A DNA stretch of 64,000 bases from Patiria miniata (GCF_015706575.1 NW_024037062.1:9792811-9856810); one strand, 5' to 3'; shown: positions 21,766 through 34,159, counted from the stretch's first letter. Notes: generated from the sequence alone by a model not told the origin. A program made the numbers and translations.

Positions 21766-22135
21766 ATCATAGCTTTGTGTGGCAGGATTTTGGTGTCTCT
21801 AAAAATAACATTTAAAAGAAATACCGATAATCAAAAGTTTACTGGCCTCGAGTCAGTTAAGCCAGGACCAACTGTATTTACAACTTCGTTTGTAATAGAG
21901 AGCAGGTAATGGGAGTGTACTGCATGCTCGCAGTCGCAACGAGGTTGGGGACAGCCGAAGTTCTTGAGGGCGCCCTTCACTTAATTACTTGAGGAATGAT
22001 CTTTCCGTGTAAGCGAACAATCAAATGCCGTATACAAACGTGCATGTCATCCTCGCATTTTAATCGCGAAATTTTCGGATTTCGTGCAGAATTTTCAGCG
22101 ACAAAACACCGAACATTTGCCGTACAATAACCACG

Positions 22136-25100
22136 ATGAAAGTCTGCGTCACGACCATCGCTGGGGATGTGTTCACGTTGGACGTCAGTGCGGAATTAGA
22201 ACTGATAAATTTCAAAGCGCTCTGCGAGTTTGAATGCCGTGTGCCGAGCGATCAGTGTGCTGTGATTCACGATGGAGTGTTGTTGAACGAGCCTATGAAG
22301 ACACTAGGGGCGTATGGAGTCAAAGACGGCGATATGATCCTGCTTCAACAGACCCAACAACCAGCTCCAACACAACAAGGTAGAATTTGGAGTTTATATA
22401 TTAAGTAGTCAAGAAATTTGGGACTTGGTACTGCATTGTACTGTGTATGATAGTAATATTGAAAACATAAAATTTTAAAAAATTACAATACAAGAAAATA
22501 GACTGGCACCTGAAACAACCAGTCCAACAACCCTTCAGTACTGCATCAATCAACTGTGCCAAAAGAAACATCTTGCATGTTTGGTACTAGTCTCGGAAAA
22601 ACATGTTGCAACCTGACGCCGTCTATGGAGAGTCAAGCCAATTTTTCTAAGAATTTCTTAACAAAATTGGAAATGTTTCTCAGTCCCAGATTCATGTCTT
22701 ATCATCATTTTTGCAATGACGGACCTTCATTATGATAATGGATGAAGAAAAAGTGGCGTCAGGTTGCACAATTTTTCCCCCTAGTCTCTGTTTCTACACA
22801 TTTCTCCATAGTCAGATAGTCAGCCACATTTTGCAATTTGTCATCGAATCAAAAAGAAGATGGAAACAAAAGTTGGAGCATACAAAACAACTTAAACCAT
22901 GGTGCCGTTAAAAAAAACTTGAAAGTTTGCATTTACTTCAAAACAAGATCTTTTCTTTGATTTCGTTGGTACCCCGTTATGATTTTGCATGCGTATGGCA
23001 AAGTGTTTATCCACAAAAGTAACTTGTTGAATCTTAATGTGCACATGCGCAGTAATATATCTTATGTGGCTTAATACACTGTACATGTATGTTTATGACA
23101 ATGAGAAATGTAATTTGGCCAGGTTGGAAAGAGCTCCGTATCCGGCCGCCACTTTTTTCAATAAATTTTGAAGCGCCTAAAAGTTTTGTCCTACATCGTT
23201 GTTTTCCCACATTCCCTCCTTGACTGTCACCCCTCTCCTTACCTACTTCTACATGTAGTTACTTACGGACGTTATTCATTGGTCTTGCTGAAAATTGAAC
23301 CAGGAGGGGGAGAAACTTTCTAATTAAACACATTTGATGAATGTGAGGTGCCCTTTGAAATAAGACTGGAATATTTGATAAGTTAAATATTCATAAGAAA
23401 TTCAATATTCATGGTGAGGTATCGCATGTTATTGCTAGCTTATGTCATGCACACCGCATACTTCCTGACTCTTCAATATGGCTGTGTACACAATCGGTTG
23501 TCCAAACGATGTGTGCACCCAAAATGTGCCCTAAAAACGAATTTTTCCTAAGACTCTTCCCTGTAAGCCCACATCAATAAGTACATATTTAACCGATTTC
23601 AATCAAATTCTTCTGTTTGTAGGTAATCCCGGTGCATTTAATTTGGACTTCAGTCAGATCCAAGTTCCCGGCACGTCCCGACCCTCAGGACAGCAGCCCA
23701 GGCTGCCCCCCTTACAGCAGGCCCAGCAGCAGGCCGAGGCCGGCGCCGAGAACGACCCAGCGAAACTCCGAGAGATGCTGCTGTCCAATCCCCACCAGTT
23801 GTCGCTTCTCAAAGAGCGCAATAAACCCTTAGCCGATGCGCTCTTGAGTGGAAATCTCGGTAAGAAGGTGGCTTGTGATGACTTATGACTGGTTATGACT
23901 TGTTATGACTAGTGACAGCTTATGTTGACTTATGATGACTTGTGATGACTTATGACTTGTTATGACTTGTGACGGCTTATGATGACTTGTGATGACTTAT
24001 GACTTGTTATGACTTGTGACAGCTTATGATGACTTGTGATGACTTATGACTTGTTATGACTTGTGATGACTAATGATGGCTTATGAAGACTTGTGATGAC
24101 TTTAAAGACGTGTGTCTGTATGACTTTGTTATTGCTTTTAATGTCTTATGATGACTTGTGATGGCTTAAGATGATGTAAGATGGTCCCCCGTTGTTATTA
24201 CGTTTCTTGTCTGTTCCTTGACAGATGCGTTCACCGAGGTGCTGGAAAAGCAAAGGAAAGAACGAGCAGAGCGAGAATTGATGCAAATACGAATGATGAA
24301 TGCCGATCCGTTTGATCCCGACGCTCAACAACAAATCGCAGAAACGATCAGGTACGTGCATCTCCGTAACATCCGTCTTGGGTCAAAACATCGTTGTTCT
24401 ATATTGGATACGCGATCACCCCACTATAGAGCGGGTTGCCAAAATGTAGCGCTATCACCCACGAATCGCTATCACAACAACGTCTCAGGAATCTTGTAGG
24501 GGTCATGGCATTCTCGCGTCACCTGTTTTGCCTAACGTATTAGCCCTGAACCAAACGCCAAAATTTCAGCCAGCAGCGTACAACATGCTACCAGACTTTT
24601 GTACAACTTTATGGCAGCTTGTTTGTCTTTATGTAGTACGCGTGCGACCAACAATGAACCATAATTGCCTGCAGAAGTAGCGCATGCACACTCGTTGCCC
24701 CAATTTTTCAGGGGAAGATTTTACAAGATTCCTAAGACATTTTTGCGACAGCGGTTCGTAGGTGATAGTGATCCTTGTGATCATGCCCTCTTTCGGCAAA
24801 TGATCTCATATCTTGGCCCAAGTCTATTGTAACATCTGATATGGTTTGAAGGTTTGCATAGTGAAATATGCAACAAGTTCACGGTTGCCTTGTGTGACAA
24901 GAATTTTCTTCGTGAGTTTGTGGAGTTTTGAAAAGAGCCGGGGAAACTCAACGTGTCGGACAGCATGCTCTGCCCGCCATTAGGAGACGGTCATCCAGAG
25001 ATCTCTTGTGAAGTGGTGTGACTGTAAAGTTATTCTCATCTGTAACATCTGTTTTGAATTTGAAAGTGAAAGCTGTTTTGAGGCAATTCCAGCATTAGGC

Positions 25101-28100
25101 CAAAAAAAAAAGTCTCCGGTTTCTGGTATGCGCGCGCGTCGCCGTAGCCATGCGCGTCGGTAAAATGAAACAGTTTTTTTTTCAATGAAAGATGATGTCT
25201 CAAAACCGCCAAACTCACTGGTTTGACTGGAATCCTGCTGCTGCACAATTTTAACGTGTTTTTAGATGGGGTTACGATCGAGCATAAGCTTTATGTGGCC
25301 TCTCTGGACTCCCATATATTTGCACTAAGTTTAGTCGGGCACCATTGCAGTCATCAGCTGACATTTGAAGCAAAAAATTCAGGTAAAAATTTTAAAAAGC
25401 CGCGTCGCCGCACCGCTTTTTGGGCAAGCTCCATACCAGAAACCGGAGACTTTTTTTTTTTGGCCTTATGAAAGTAAATGTAATGTCCGTGACAGAGCCA
25501 ATTAACCATGCTATTTAATTAGTGATTCAGAGAAATGATCTCAAACTCCTATTTTGGGAGGTTTTGTTATCACATATTCGCCCTGAACAAAGCTATGAGC
25601 CACGTCAGGTACAGGGCTACAAGAGAAATCTAAAGAAAAGTAGGTACTCAGGAAAACCGAAGGAAGGAATTAAGATTCCTCTTGAAACAGATCATAGGAT
25701 GGAGGGAAACAAGTCTATAATCTCCTTGACCTTTACTAGATGATGGATGTATAAGATTTGAAAAAGACAAGTTCAGGTTTATTCACTGAACTCTTAAAGA
25801 TATAGTCCATCATTTGTAATTTGTGCATTTTGTTCGTTTGAAGCAACAAAAGTGTTCAAAATCTAATGAAGGATACTGAACAACTAACCTGATGAAGTTT
25901 CAGCTCAGCTTCAGCTGTATATTCCGAGAAAAACAGCATTCTAGGATCTCAATTTCAAATCAAAAGTTGCTGAATCACGTTTTGAATTGGGCCTGAATTC
26001 AGCGTCCGAGACGCGTTCTCACTGAGCCGATTGCAGCTATACGCGATGTCGCGCAATGATCCGACAAATTATAGCAACCGGGCGCGCGTGTGCGTCGTGC
26101 CAATGCTTGCGCACGCTTCGCCGAATAACAAAACCGTTGGAAAGGCCTTATTTTGTTGATTACTTCAAAATGACAGCTTGCCAGAAAGAATAATTTCACA
26201 GGGAGTTTAGTCCCCTTACTATCTTTCAACCATGTACGTTTTTCAACAATAATTACGCCAGTTACTTTTCGGATGGCTGCAAATGATGGACTATAGCTTT
26301 AAAGCCTTGCTGGAATTGCCCTTGTTTTTGTCAGGACCCCTGTCTACCTTGTGATGTTTTATCTGTGGAAGGACGTCAAGATAAAGAAATGATGTGACTC
26401 AAGGACATTTGAAAATTTATTTCTTTTTAAGGTTGAAGAACGTGGATGCTAACATGGAAACGGCAATGGAGCATGCTCCAGAGAGCTTCGGTCAAGTTGT
26501 CATGCTGTATATCGACGTGAATGTCAATAGTCATCCTGTCAAAGCATTTGTAGATTCTGGTGAGTCATTCGTGTAAACCCTCGCCTTTTTGAGGTTTTGA
26601 AGAGAATTGTACTGAATAATAATAATAATAATAATAGCAGGTTCTTATATAGTGCTTTTAACTAAGATCAAAGCGCTTTACATTATTATTACCCCTAATC
26701 ATCGTGCCAATTAAACATTCCATATACCATCTCATCTCCCTGGGGAGTATACAGCTCGATGCAGCCTGTTAGGCACAAGGGGATTTGGGATTGGGTTTCC
26801 AGTCCCTACCTGATTCCGTGGATTTTCCTCGGAATATCCTTCTGGGGTTTTCCTCCCACATCGAAAACTGTAACTTCTTCACATTGTCTTCTCTTTACTG
26901 GGACCCATGGGAGACCAGTGGATTCCACTGAATAGGTTATCTACCAAAATAAGAAATAAAAAAATTATTAAATAAAACAAGTCTTGCGCGGTTATTTCAT
27001 CTGGTACACTATGGGAAGTGCAGGAGGGGCCTCGTAGCCGAGCGGCTAGAGCGTGGAGCTACGGAGTGGAAGGTTGGCGGTTCGAATCCCATTCGGACCA
27101 AAAACTGGAAAACTCTTTCTGACGACTAAACAGTAAAATGGGTGCCTGATTCGTTCAGGGAAGTTAAGATGGCGAGAGGAGAGGACTGGGCACCGCCACT
27201 CATATGCCGCGCTCAAGACACAGTGGACCTCTAACATCCCACTGCCCCTACAGCCAGTAATGGCTATGGGTACCTTTACCTTTTACTATGGGAAATGTGC
27301 ATTTCAAATCAAAATGCTAAGATGTATAAATGGGTTATGGCAAAACAACCACACAAAACGGTGATATAACCAGCTAGTTTTTCCGAGAGGCATACATGTA
27401 CGTATCCCGTACCGGCACTATTCCTAATGACCCCTATTTTGCTCTCTCTCGGACAGTGAGGGAAATTCAAAGTCCAGGATTTGTTCTCTTTCAGGGGCCC
27501 AGATGACGATTATGAGTCAAGCCTGTGCGGAGCGGTGTAACATCATGCGTCTGGTTGACAAACGATGGGCGGGCATCGCTAAAGGGGTCGGAATACAGAA
27601 AATCATCGGCAGAGTTCATTTAGGTAAGACACTACCGTTTATGGGTGGCTAGTGCGTAAAGCGCTGGCCTCTCACTACTGTGGCCTGGGTTCGATTCCCG
27701 ACTGTGGACCATATAGCCCTTTTCACACTAGAGCCTTTCAACCCGGGTTGAACTCAACCCTGGGCAAACTCAGTGCTGCCCCGGGTTGAGTTTTTTCTAT
27801 TTTTCAACCCCACATCTTTTCACACTTGTTTCATGCAAATCAAGCTTATCATGCTCAGTTACTACTGTTTTGAACCCTGGCAAGATTTTCAACCCGGCTT
27901 GAAAATCTCGACCCTGGTCTGGAGCAGGGTTGAGTTCAACCCAGGGCAAAATCAATTTTGGGGTTGACGCAGGGTTGACGTAGGGTTGAAATTCTTCAAG
28001 TGTGAAATGATGCATATTTTCAACCCTGCGTCAACCCTGAGATTTGTGTAGTGTGAAAAGGGCTTAAGTAAGTAGAGTTGTGCATTGATTCTCTCCTGTG

Positions 28101-31100
28101 CCATGTGGGTTTTTCTCCGGGCCCTCCGGTTTTCCTCCCTCCGAAAAATCAAACACTCCTGATCTCTGGCCGTGCTTCGTGGTCATTTATGGGTGGATGT
28201 GGCTGGCTGCCAAAGGCGCCAGTACATGCCAGTTTGGCTGGTTGGGGATCGTTAAGAGTCAAACCACAGTCCAGTTATTTTCTGTTTTGTTAATTCAAAT
28301 AGGAAAGATTCAAATTGTTTAAAGGTATAGTCCATCATTTGTAATTTGTGCATTTTGTTCGTTTGAAGCAACAAAAGTGCTCAAAATCTAAAGAATGATG
28401 CTGAACAACTAACCTGATGAAGTTTCAGCTCAGGTTCAGCTGTATATTTTGAGAAAAACAACATTCTAGGATCTCTATTTCAAATCAAAAGTTGCTGAAT
28501 CTGTTTTGAATTGGGCCTGAATTCAGCGTCTTAGACACGTTCTCACTGAGCTGATTGCAGCTACGTGATGTCGCACAGTGATCCGACGAATTACAGCAAC
28601 CGCGCGCGCGTGTGCGTTGTGTCAACTCTTGCTCGCGCTTCGCCGATTAAAAAAAAAAACTACTAACGGAAATTTCCAACGGTAGAAGGCTTTCTTTCGT
28701 TGATTTCTTCAAAATGACAGCTTGCAAGAAAGAATAATTTCACAGGGAGTTTAGTCCCCTTACTATCTTTCAACCAAGTGTGTTTTTCAACAATAATTAC
28801 GCCAGTTACTTTTTGGATATCTGCAATTGATGGACTCTGACTTTAATTTAAATTTTATTTTTTAGGACAAATTCAAATAGGACCAGATTTCTTGCAGTCA
28901 TCGTTTGCCATTCTCGAGGATCAACCAATGGATATGCTTCTAGGTCTGGACATGCTGAAACGACACCAGGTACGTAGCCACTGGGTCATTCTATAAATTT
29001 GGGGTCCACTTGTTCCCTGTTCCAGTTACATCTGACATTTCGTCACCGGTTTCACGAAGGGACGGGTATGTGGATTTTTAAGAAAAATTGTTTTCGAGAT
29101 ATTCGCAAGAGAAGTTTCTCCATTTTTAAAACTGCAAAAACTACTACATGTACTTTCCAACAACTTTATGCAATAAGAAAACCTTGACGTAATTCTGTGA
29201 TAGGTAAACTTTAATTTGAACCCGGTAATTATAATTAATATAGTGGTTAAAAAGCTGAAATTAATTATTCATAAATACCTAAGACAGTTTATGCATTCCT
29301 ATTGGTCGAGAGCCCGTCACGTGGCCAGTCTTAAACGGATGATAAAGACATGGCTAGCTGGTCTCAAACACTTTTCCAGTGTCACAATAAAATGTGGACT
29401 CCTAAAAATCCAGTGCCTCTTACCGTTTCATTGGTTGAACGTTCACAATCCTCACCTAGGCATGCGCAACACTATCAGGGAGTCAGAATTATATAGTTCT
29501 AAATTCAAAACGCAACGCGCCAGGTGCGTTCTGCGCAACATCGCGCAGAACATGATACGCGCGCGTCAATCTCCATAAAAGGGTTGTTTTCTTACTCGCC
29601 AGCTGAACACTCCATTATTTTGCAAGAGGGATGTTTCAAAAAGCATAAAGTGAATTTGTTGAACAAAATCGGGATGTTTAGAACGAATTATATGATTTTT
29701 TTTTACCGAAAAGGTATTTATGAATGGGAATAAATATGTGCTCCGTCGGTATTTATCACTCTGTTTAAGACCACTTAGAGTCTGGGTGCTGATAATTACC
29801 CCCGCCTCCGGCTCAGGTAATTATCAGCACCCAGACTCTAAGCGGTCTTAAACATAGTGATAAAAACCTCCGGAGCACACATTTATTCCCTTAGTAAAGA
29901 TGCCTGTCCCTTCGTGAAAATGAAAATCTCACATTTCAACATTTACGCCCTTCTTGTTCAACATGTTTTTCCATAAGGAAAAATTACCCGCGATTACCTG
30001 CGCACAGCTGAGAATGTAACAAAGATGTCCGTCCCTTCGTGAAATCAAAAATCTCTGTTGACCTACTTTTACGCCTTTCCTTGCAATAGGTTTTGTACGT
30101 GGTCAAGGGGCAGGCATGTTCGCGTCTCTTCGTGAAATCGCAAAATGCAATCATCGAGATGCCTGCCCCTGGCGTCATTAATGTTATTCAGGAATTAATG
30201 ATGTTTTGCTTGCGGAAACATGTCAGAATGCTTAAGTACCATGTTTTAAAGCAAAATAGTGAAAAAAACTTGAAATCCAAAAAATTGTCAAATTTGACAT
30301 GCCCGCCCCTTCGTGAAACTGGTGACGATTTATGAGCCTGGGGGTCGATAGATTGGGGGTTTGAGGGATGTGACTAGTGGCGTGCATTTATGGGTAGCAG
30401 GACACCCGGTACCCTATTCAAGCAAAACTTGAGTTCCTGTAAAAGAAACCCAACCCCAAAATTCAAATCCCGGAGGTTGTCTGAAGGGCTTTAGCTTTAC
30501 GGTGTGACTGCAACTTTTGCGAGCGTCATCTGGTGCTCGTTGGAATGCTCGTAAATGTTAAATCTGTTTTGATTTTTAATATAGCCTGGTTTTCATTTTT
30601 GAAAATTCCCACAAAATGGCATTCAAAACCTTTCTTTGACATTATCTGAGAAGTAACTGTTTTAATTTGGAAAGTTATTATGGGTACACGATCTCATAAT
30701 CTGGAACCGGTTCCTGACATCAGCGGTCGGGTACCCGGGTACCAGGAACCGACGCACACCCCTAGATGTGATAACCCCCCCCCCCCATTAATTGTTTTCA
30801 TCTGCAAAATTGTCCTGTCAGCAAAATTGTCCATCGGCAAATTTGCCGGGATGAACGCGCCACCTATTGTCCAATAGTGTCCATGACCGTCCGCTTTGAT
30901 CAGCGTCCCCTGTAGCAAGATAATGCCCCTACCCACTCCCCCCCCCCTCGATTCTGTCTACCTTTTTGCACTGACAGTTGTCACACCCCCCCCCCCCCAC
31001 CTAATTGTCCTCCAAGAGTGAGTACGAATAGCAAACTACTTGACCTACAAATTAAAATTGAAGTCATTCTTACTGACAATTGAATGGAAAATTACAAAGT

Positions 31101-33849
31101 ACCAAGGTAACGGGGACAGGAAACAGGTCGCCCTTTGGACCCTAGATTTATCAAAAGACTTATTGTGTATCATAAAAAGTTGGACTCTTGAACACCATAA
31201 CACATGCTTTTTTTTAGTAGCACGTGGTTACTATGGCAACCTTTGCAAAACATCCATTAGTACCGCCTGTCCTTGGCTTTTGCGCGGAGGCCACACAAAC
31301 CGGCTTTTCTAATCTCCTTTGGGGCCCCATAATCCACACTCATTGATCTTCCAACAGTCCTGAATCCTCCAATTTTAATATGATTTTGCACACTCCCTAG
31401 GGAGTTAGGGTTAATGCTGTAATCTTTTTGAATGTTAATTTTTATCCTTTGTGACTTTTTTCCCCCTACGATCAGTGTTGTATAGACCTCAAGAATTACA
31501 TTCTGAAGATTGGTACCACGGGAACAGAGACGCCGTTCCTGGGCGAGGCCGAGCTGCCGGCCTGCGCCCGGTTGAATCGGTCGGAGTCCCTGGAGAATAC
31601 CTCCATGGAATCTGAGGACAAACAGCTCGCTGAGGCGCTGAACAGATCGGCACAAGACGCTGCAGGTATGTCTTTACTCATACTTGAAATGGCTGAAGTT
31701 AAATTTGTGACCTTTTAGCACATAACCAGTCACTTGGACCAATTTTTGAAAATTGGAATTTTAGGCTAATTGGAAAGGACATTGAATAAGTTTTCCCAAT
31801 GATTAATAAGATGGAATTTTGTGTCGGGGTGATGTAAATCAAATTAGGTTTTGCCCCTCACCGACATTAGGTTTTGCCCCTATAAACACTGCATACTCAG
31901 TATGTTACCTCCCAAGTGAAAGTTGGAAAGAATCACTCGGGTGGGACTCGAACCCATGACCTTTTTAATGATGTTATAGAATATGGGAATCGGATTAACT
32001 CTGACAGAGTTGAAGGTTTTTCAGTCCCCAATGTTTCAGGCCTTGGAAGGTTTTAGAAAAATCCTGAAATTTGTTGTTTTAGTTTCCCAAATGAACTCCT
32101 TAGCAAATTGACATATTGATTTTACTGAAAGCGACATATATTTATGATTCTAGCTTCTTATGCCTAAATCTGAATTTTGATAATTTTTGCCTGTACTTAG
32201 TATTATTGGTGGTATCTAAAAATACGGTCATGCCACTTCGGACTGGGTCACAATTAGTTTTGAAAACATTTGACAACAGCAGTTTTTGGAAGTAGTTCTG
32301 AATCCATTGATGAGTCAGGGTTCCGTTTGGACTCGACTCCAAATTAACCAGCAAAAACAAAAAAACATTTTAAAAACCTCCATGAGATCCTGAATAAACT
32401 GTTCTACTGACTCAGTAAAAGAAAAGTCATTTACGTTGTTGTTGTTTTTTCTCGTAAACATGATCAATAAACAAATAATATGTGAGGCGTTTTGGCCAAA
32501 TGAGATGGAACTGGGCACACATTGTTGTGGAGAAAAATAAAGAAAAAAAATGAATGGGGGCTATATTTTTACAATTTTCAGATTTATTGATATTTGTAAT
32601 CTTTGATGCGTCTACTACAAATCTTTTAAAGAAATCATTTTAAAATTGTGGAATACAAGTGTTTTAGAGGAAAAACAATTGGCATCTTTTATTTTCACGA
32701 ATAGCAAACTTGAAACTTGAAAGGCCTTTTTCTCAGTATTTTGCTTTTTGACATGTCGATAAATGCACATTTTAAACAGCCATAACTTGTCAACGCAGTG
32801 TCTGATTGAAGTGCAACAGACAGTATTGTAAGGAGCATTTTATTCTCTATCCTAATACCTGCAAACCCTCATTTAACCTCTGCCCAGTTGTGTCTCATTT
32901 TGCCAGAACGCATGACATATTTGTTTTTAAAGCTATAGTCCATCATTTGCAGCCATCCGAAAAGTAACTGGCGTAATTATTGTTGAAAAACATACTTGGT
33001 TGAAAGATAGTAAGGGGACTAAACTCCCTGTGAAATTATTCTTTCTGGCAAGCTGTCATTTTGAAGTAATCAACGAAAGAAGGCCTTTCCAACGGTGCGT
33101 CTTAAGACGCACCGTAGGAACATTTAAATTAGTAGTTCGTTTTGTTATTCGGCGAAGCGCGCGCAAGCATCGGCACGACGCACACGCGCGCGCAGTTGCT
33201 ATAATTCGTCGGATCAGTGCGCGACATCGCGTATAGCTGCAATCGGCTCAGTGAGAACGCGTCTCGGACGCTGAATTCAAGCACTTCAAAACATGATTCA
33301 GCAACTTTTGATTTGAAATTGAGATCCTAGAATGCTGTTTTTCTCGGAATATACAGCTGAAGCTGAGCTGAAACTTCATCAGGTTAGTTGTTCAGTACCC
33401 TTCTTTAGTTTTTGAACACTTTTGTTGCTTCAAACGAACAAAATGCACAAATTACAAATGATGGACTGTAGCTTTAAGCGTGTGGAATCTATTCTTTGTG
33501 GTAACTGCCATCCGGATATTCGGTGGATGACTGAATATTCGGTTAACCAGTTTATTTTCAACACAGCCCTAATGTCCTCAAAAGGCCAAAAAAAAAAAAA
33601 ATCAAACAAAAAGTCTAATTACAAACGGACGTGATCATTCCCGAAACAGGACCAAGCGCAACTTCATCAGGAACTCATCAAGAACCGTCCCAGCAACCGG
33701 CCCCCTTCCCCGAATCGACAATAAGCGAGCTCACGGCCATGGGTTTCCAACGAGACGAGGTTATTACAGAGCTCGGAAAACATAACGGAAACAAACAACT
33801 TGCCGCGGCCGCCCTGTTCGCCAAGAATTTAAAACTTCCCGGTCAGTGA
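22136..33849 (+). CDS. DDI2: DDI1/DDI2 family ubiquitin-linked aspartic protease, 8 exons
   Basis: Exons: 22136-22379, 23623-23859, 24225-24351, 26432-26559, 27495-27623, 28866-28969, 31476-31665, 33650-33849; 452 aa, phases all consistent. Order: ubiquitin-like domain (about 1-72); Gln/Pro-rich linker; LREMLLSNP segment and helical domain (about 125-205); retropepsin-like domain with the catalytic triad D244-S-G-A and the conserved text [30 protein letters not shown] and [12 protein letters not shown]; acidic linker; C-terminal UBA (about 411-447, MGF loop at 417-419). In the family these proteins dimerise through the protease domain, bind ubiquitin chains, cleave heavily ubiquitinated substrates such as NRF1/SKN-1 and act with the proteasome in cytosol and nucleus. 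The UBA, lost from vertebrate DDI2, is kept here as in yeast Ddi1. The exon 8 acceptor (AAACAG|GACC) was chosen by phase, since the alternative upstream AG runs into a stop. Introns 3, 5 and 7 each carry one MITE of the same family. Confidence 0.95.
23872..24175 (+). repeat. TGACTTATGA-type minisatellite in DDI intron 2
   Basis: Fills nearly the whole intron between exons 2 and 3. It is made of TGACTTGTGA, TGACTTATGA and TGACTTGTTA decamer-like units in higher-order blocks of about 50-60 bp (for example GACAGCTTATGATGACTTGT repeated). Confidence 0.85.
25097..25466. mobile_element. AGGCC-ended MITE (DDI intron 3)
   Basis: Inverted ends of about 33 bp: AGGCC, an A run, then GTCTCCGGTTTCTGGTATG, mirrored at the right. 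370 bp, no ORF of note. Two related elements occur at 9,401 and 15,288. Confidence 0.8.
25798..26298 (+). mobile_element. TTAA-flanked MITE, family 1 copy (DDI intron 3)
   Basis: Inverted ends AGATATAGTCCATCATTTG and CAAATGATGGACTATAGCT, flanked on both sides by TTAA (25794-25797, 26299-26302); 501 bp, no ORF of note. TTAA duplication is typical of piggyBac- and Kolobok-type transposases. Confidence 0.88.
26620..26960 (+). repeat. AAT-headed dispersed repeat (DDI intron 4)
   Basis: Begins with AATAATAATAAT, then TATATAGTGCTTTTAACTAA and CAAAGCGCTTTACA, a motif pair common in marine invertebrate SINE-like repeats. Its 3' part (GGATTTGGGATTGGGTTTCC, CTTCTGGGGTTTTCCTCCCA) recurs at 44,030-44,110. 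Confidence 0.6.
27025..27287 (+). mobile_element. tRNA-derived SINE, second family (DDI intron 4)
   Basis: A-box region GTAGCCGAGCGGCTAGAGCG, B box GGCGGTTCGAATCCC, a unique body and an end of TACCTTTACCTTTTAC type. Not a functional tRNA: the anticodon region does not fold properly. Confidence 0.72.
27636..28240 (+). mobile_element. tRNA-derived SINE, split by a MITE
   Basis: A-box-like GTGGCTAGTGCGTAAAGCGC and B box GGGTTCGATTCCC, followed after the inserted MITE by the tail shared with the 17,100 copy (TTGATTCTCTCCTGTGCCA, GGTTTTCCTCCCTCCG, GGCTGCCAAAGGCGCC). Confidence 0.75.
27715..28064. mobile_element. MITE inserted in a SINE (DDI intron 5)
   Basis: Perfect 16-bp inverted ends AGCCCTTTTCACACTA / TAGTGTGAAAAGGGCT. 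The 350-bp interior is a near-palindromic mix of AACCC/GGGTT motifs (CAACCCGGGTTGAACTCAAC-like). It splits the SINE at 27,636-28,240; an empty-site-like copy exists at 17,100-17,385. Confidence 0.85.
28323..28842 (+). mobile_element. TTAA-flanked MITE, family 1 copy (DDI intron 5)
   Basis: Same family and orientation as 25,798-26,298, beginning AGGTATAGTCCATCATTTG; flanked by TTAA at 28319-28322 and 28843-28846. It is 520 bp and differs mainly in the central region. Confidence 0.87.
29040..30330. mobile_element. Foldback element with a long central hairpin (DDI intron 6)
   Basis: Ends CGTCACCGGTTTCACGAAGG (29,041) and its inverse (to 30,327) bracket 1.3 kb. A hairpin with arms 29726-29800 and 29816-29890 and a 15-nt GC-rich loop forms the middle. 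The right half repeats a CCSTTCGTGAAA-type motif at about 29,907, 30,032, 30,120 and 30,307. No coding capacity. Confidence 0.7.
32931..33473 (-). mobile_element. TTAA-flanked MITE, family 1 copy (DDI intron 7)
   Basis: Inverse orientation relative to the copies in introns 3 and 5. Ends AGCTATAGTCCATCATTTG and CAAATGATGGACTGTAGCT, TTAA at 32927-32930 and 33474-33477; 543 bp. It contains a 24-bp perfect palindrome (33092-33115) that the other two copies lack. Confidence 0.88.
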
Positions 33850-34159
33850 CGGTCAACAGTGACTTACTCACCTTCCAACTTTAATTTAAATATTTTTCCA
33901 CGAAGCTGACTGAATTTTTTAAGCAACAGGACTGGGAGCAAGTCTAATTCCTCAAAATACACTGCACGAAAGTGCGTTGTCGTTTTATTTTTATGTTCCA
34001 ATATTTTGTTAACTGTGGTAATATGCATAGATACGTATATTTGTACAAAGTTTTTGCCGTTTCATGAACAAAAAGTCAAATATTCAATATAATATTTGCT
34101 TTTTCTGCACAAACTGCTTATTCAAACGCATCAAAATCAACTGTCAATGCCGTTATGAG

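Noticed and set aside
23632..23832. Pro/Arg/Ser-rich frame over DDI exon 2
   Set aside because: Out-of-frame shadow of the Gln/Pro-rich DDI linker.
31257..31655. 132-codon minus frame over DDI exon 7
   Set aside because: Shadow of the DDI exon plus intron; no recognisable features.
22136..33849. Retroviral protease origin of the DSGA motif
   Set aside because: The retropepsin-like fold is part of the conserved cellular DDI family, with UBL and UBA domains in eight spliced exons; no viral genes are nearby.
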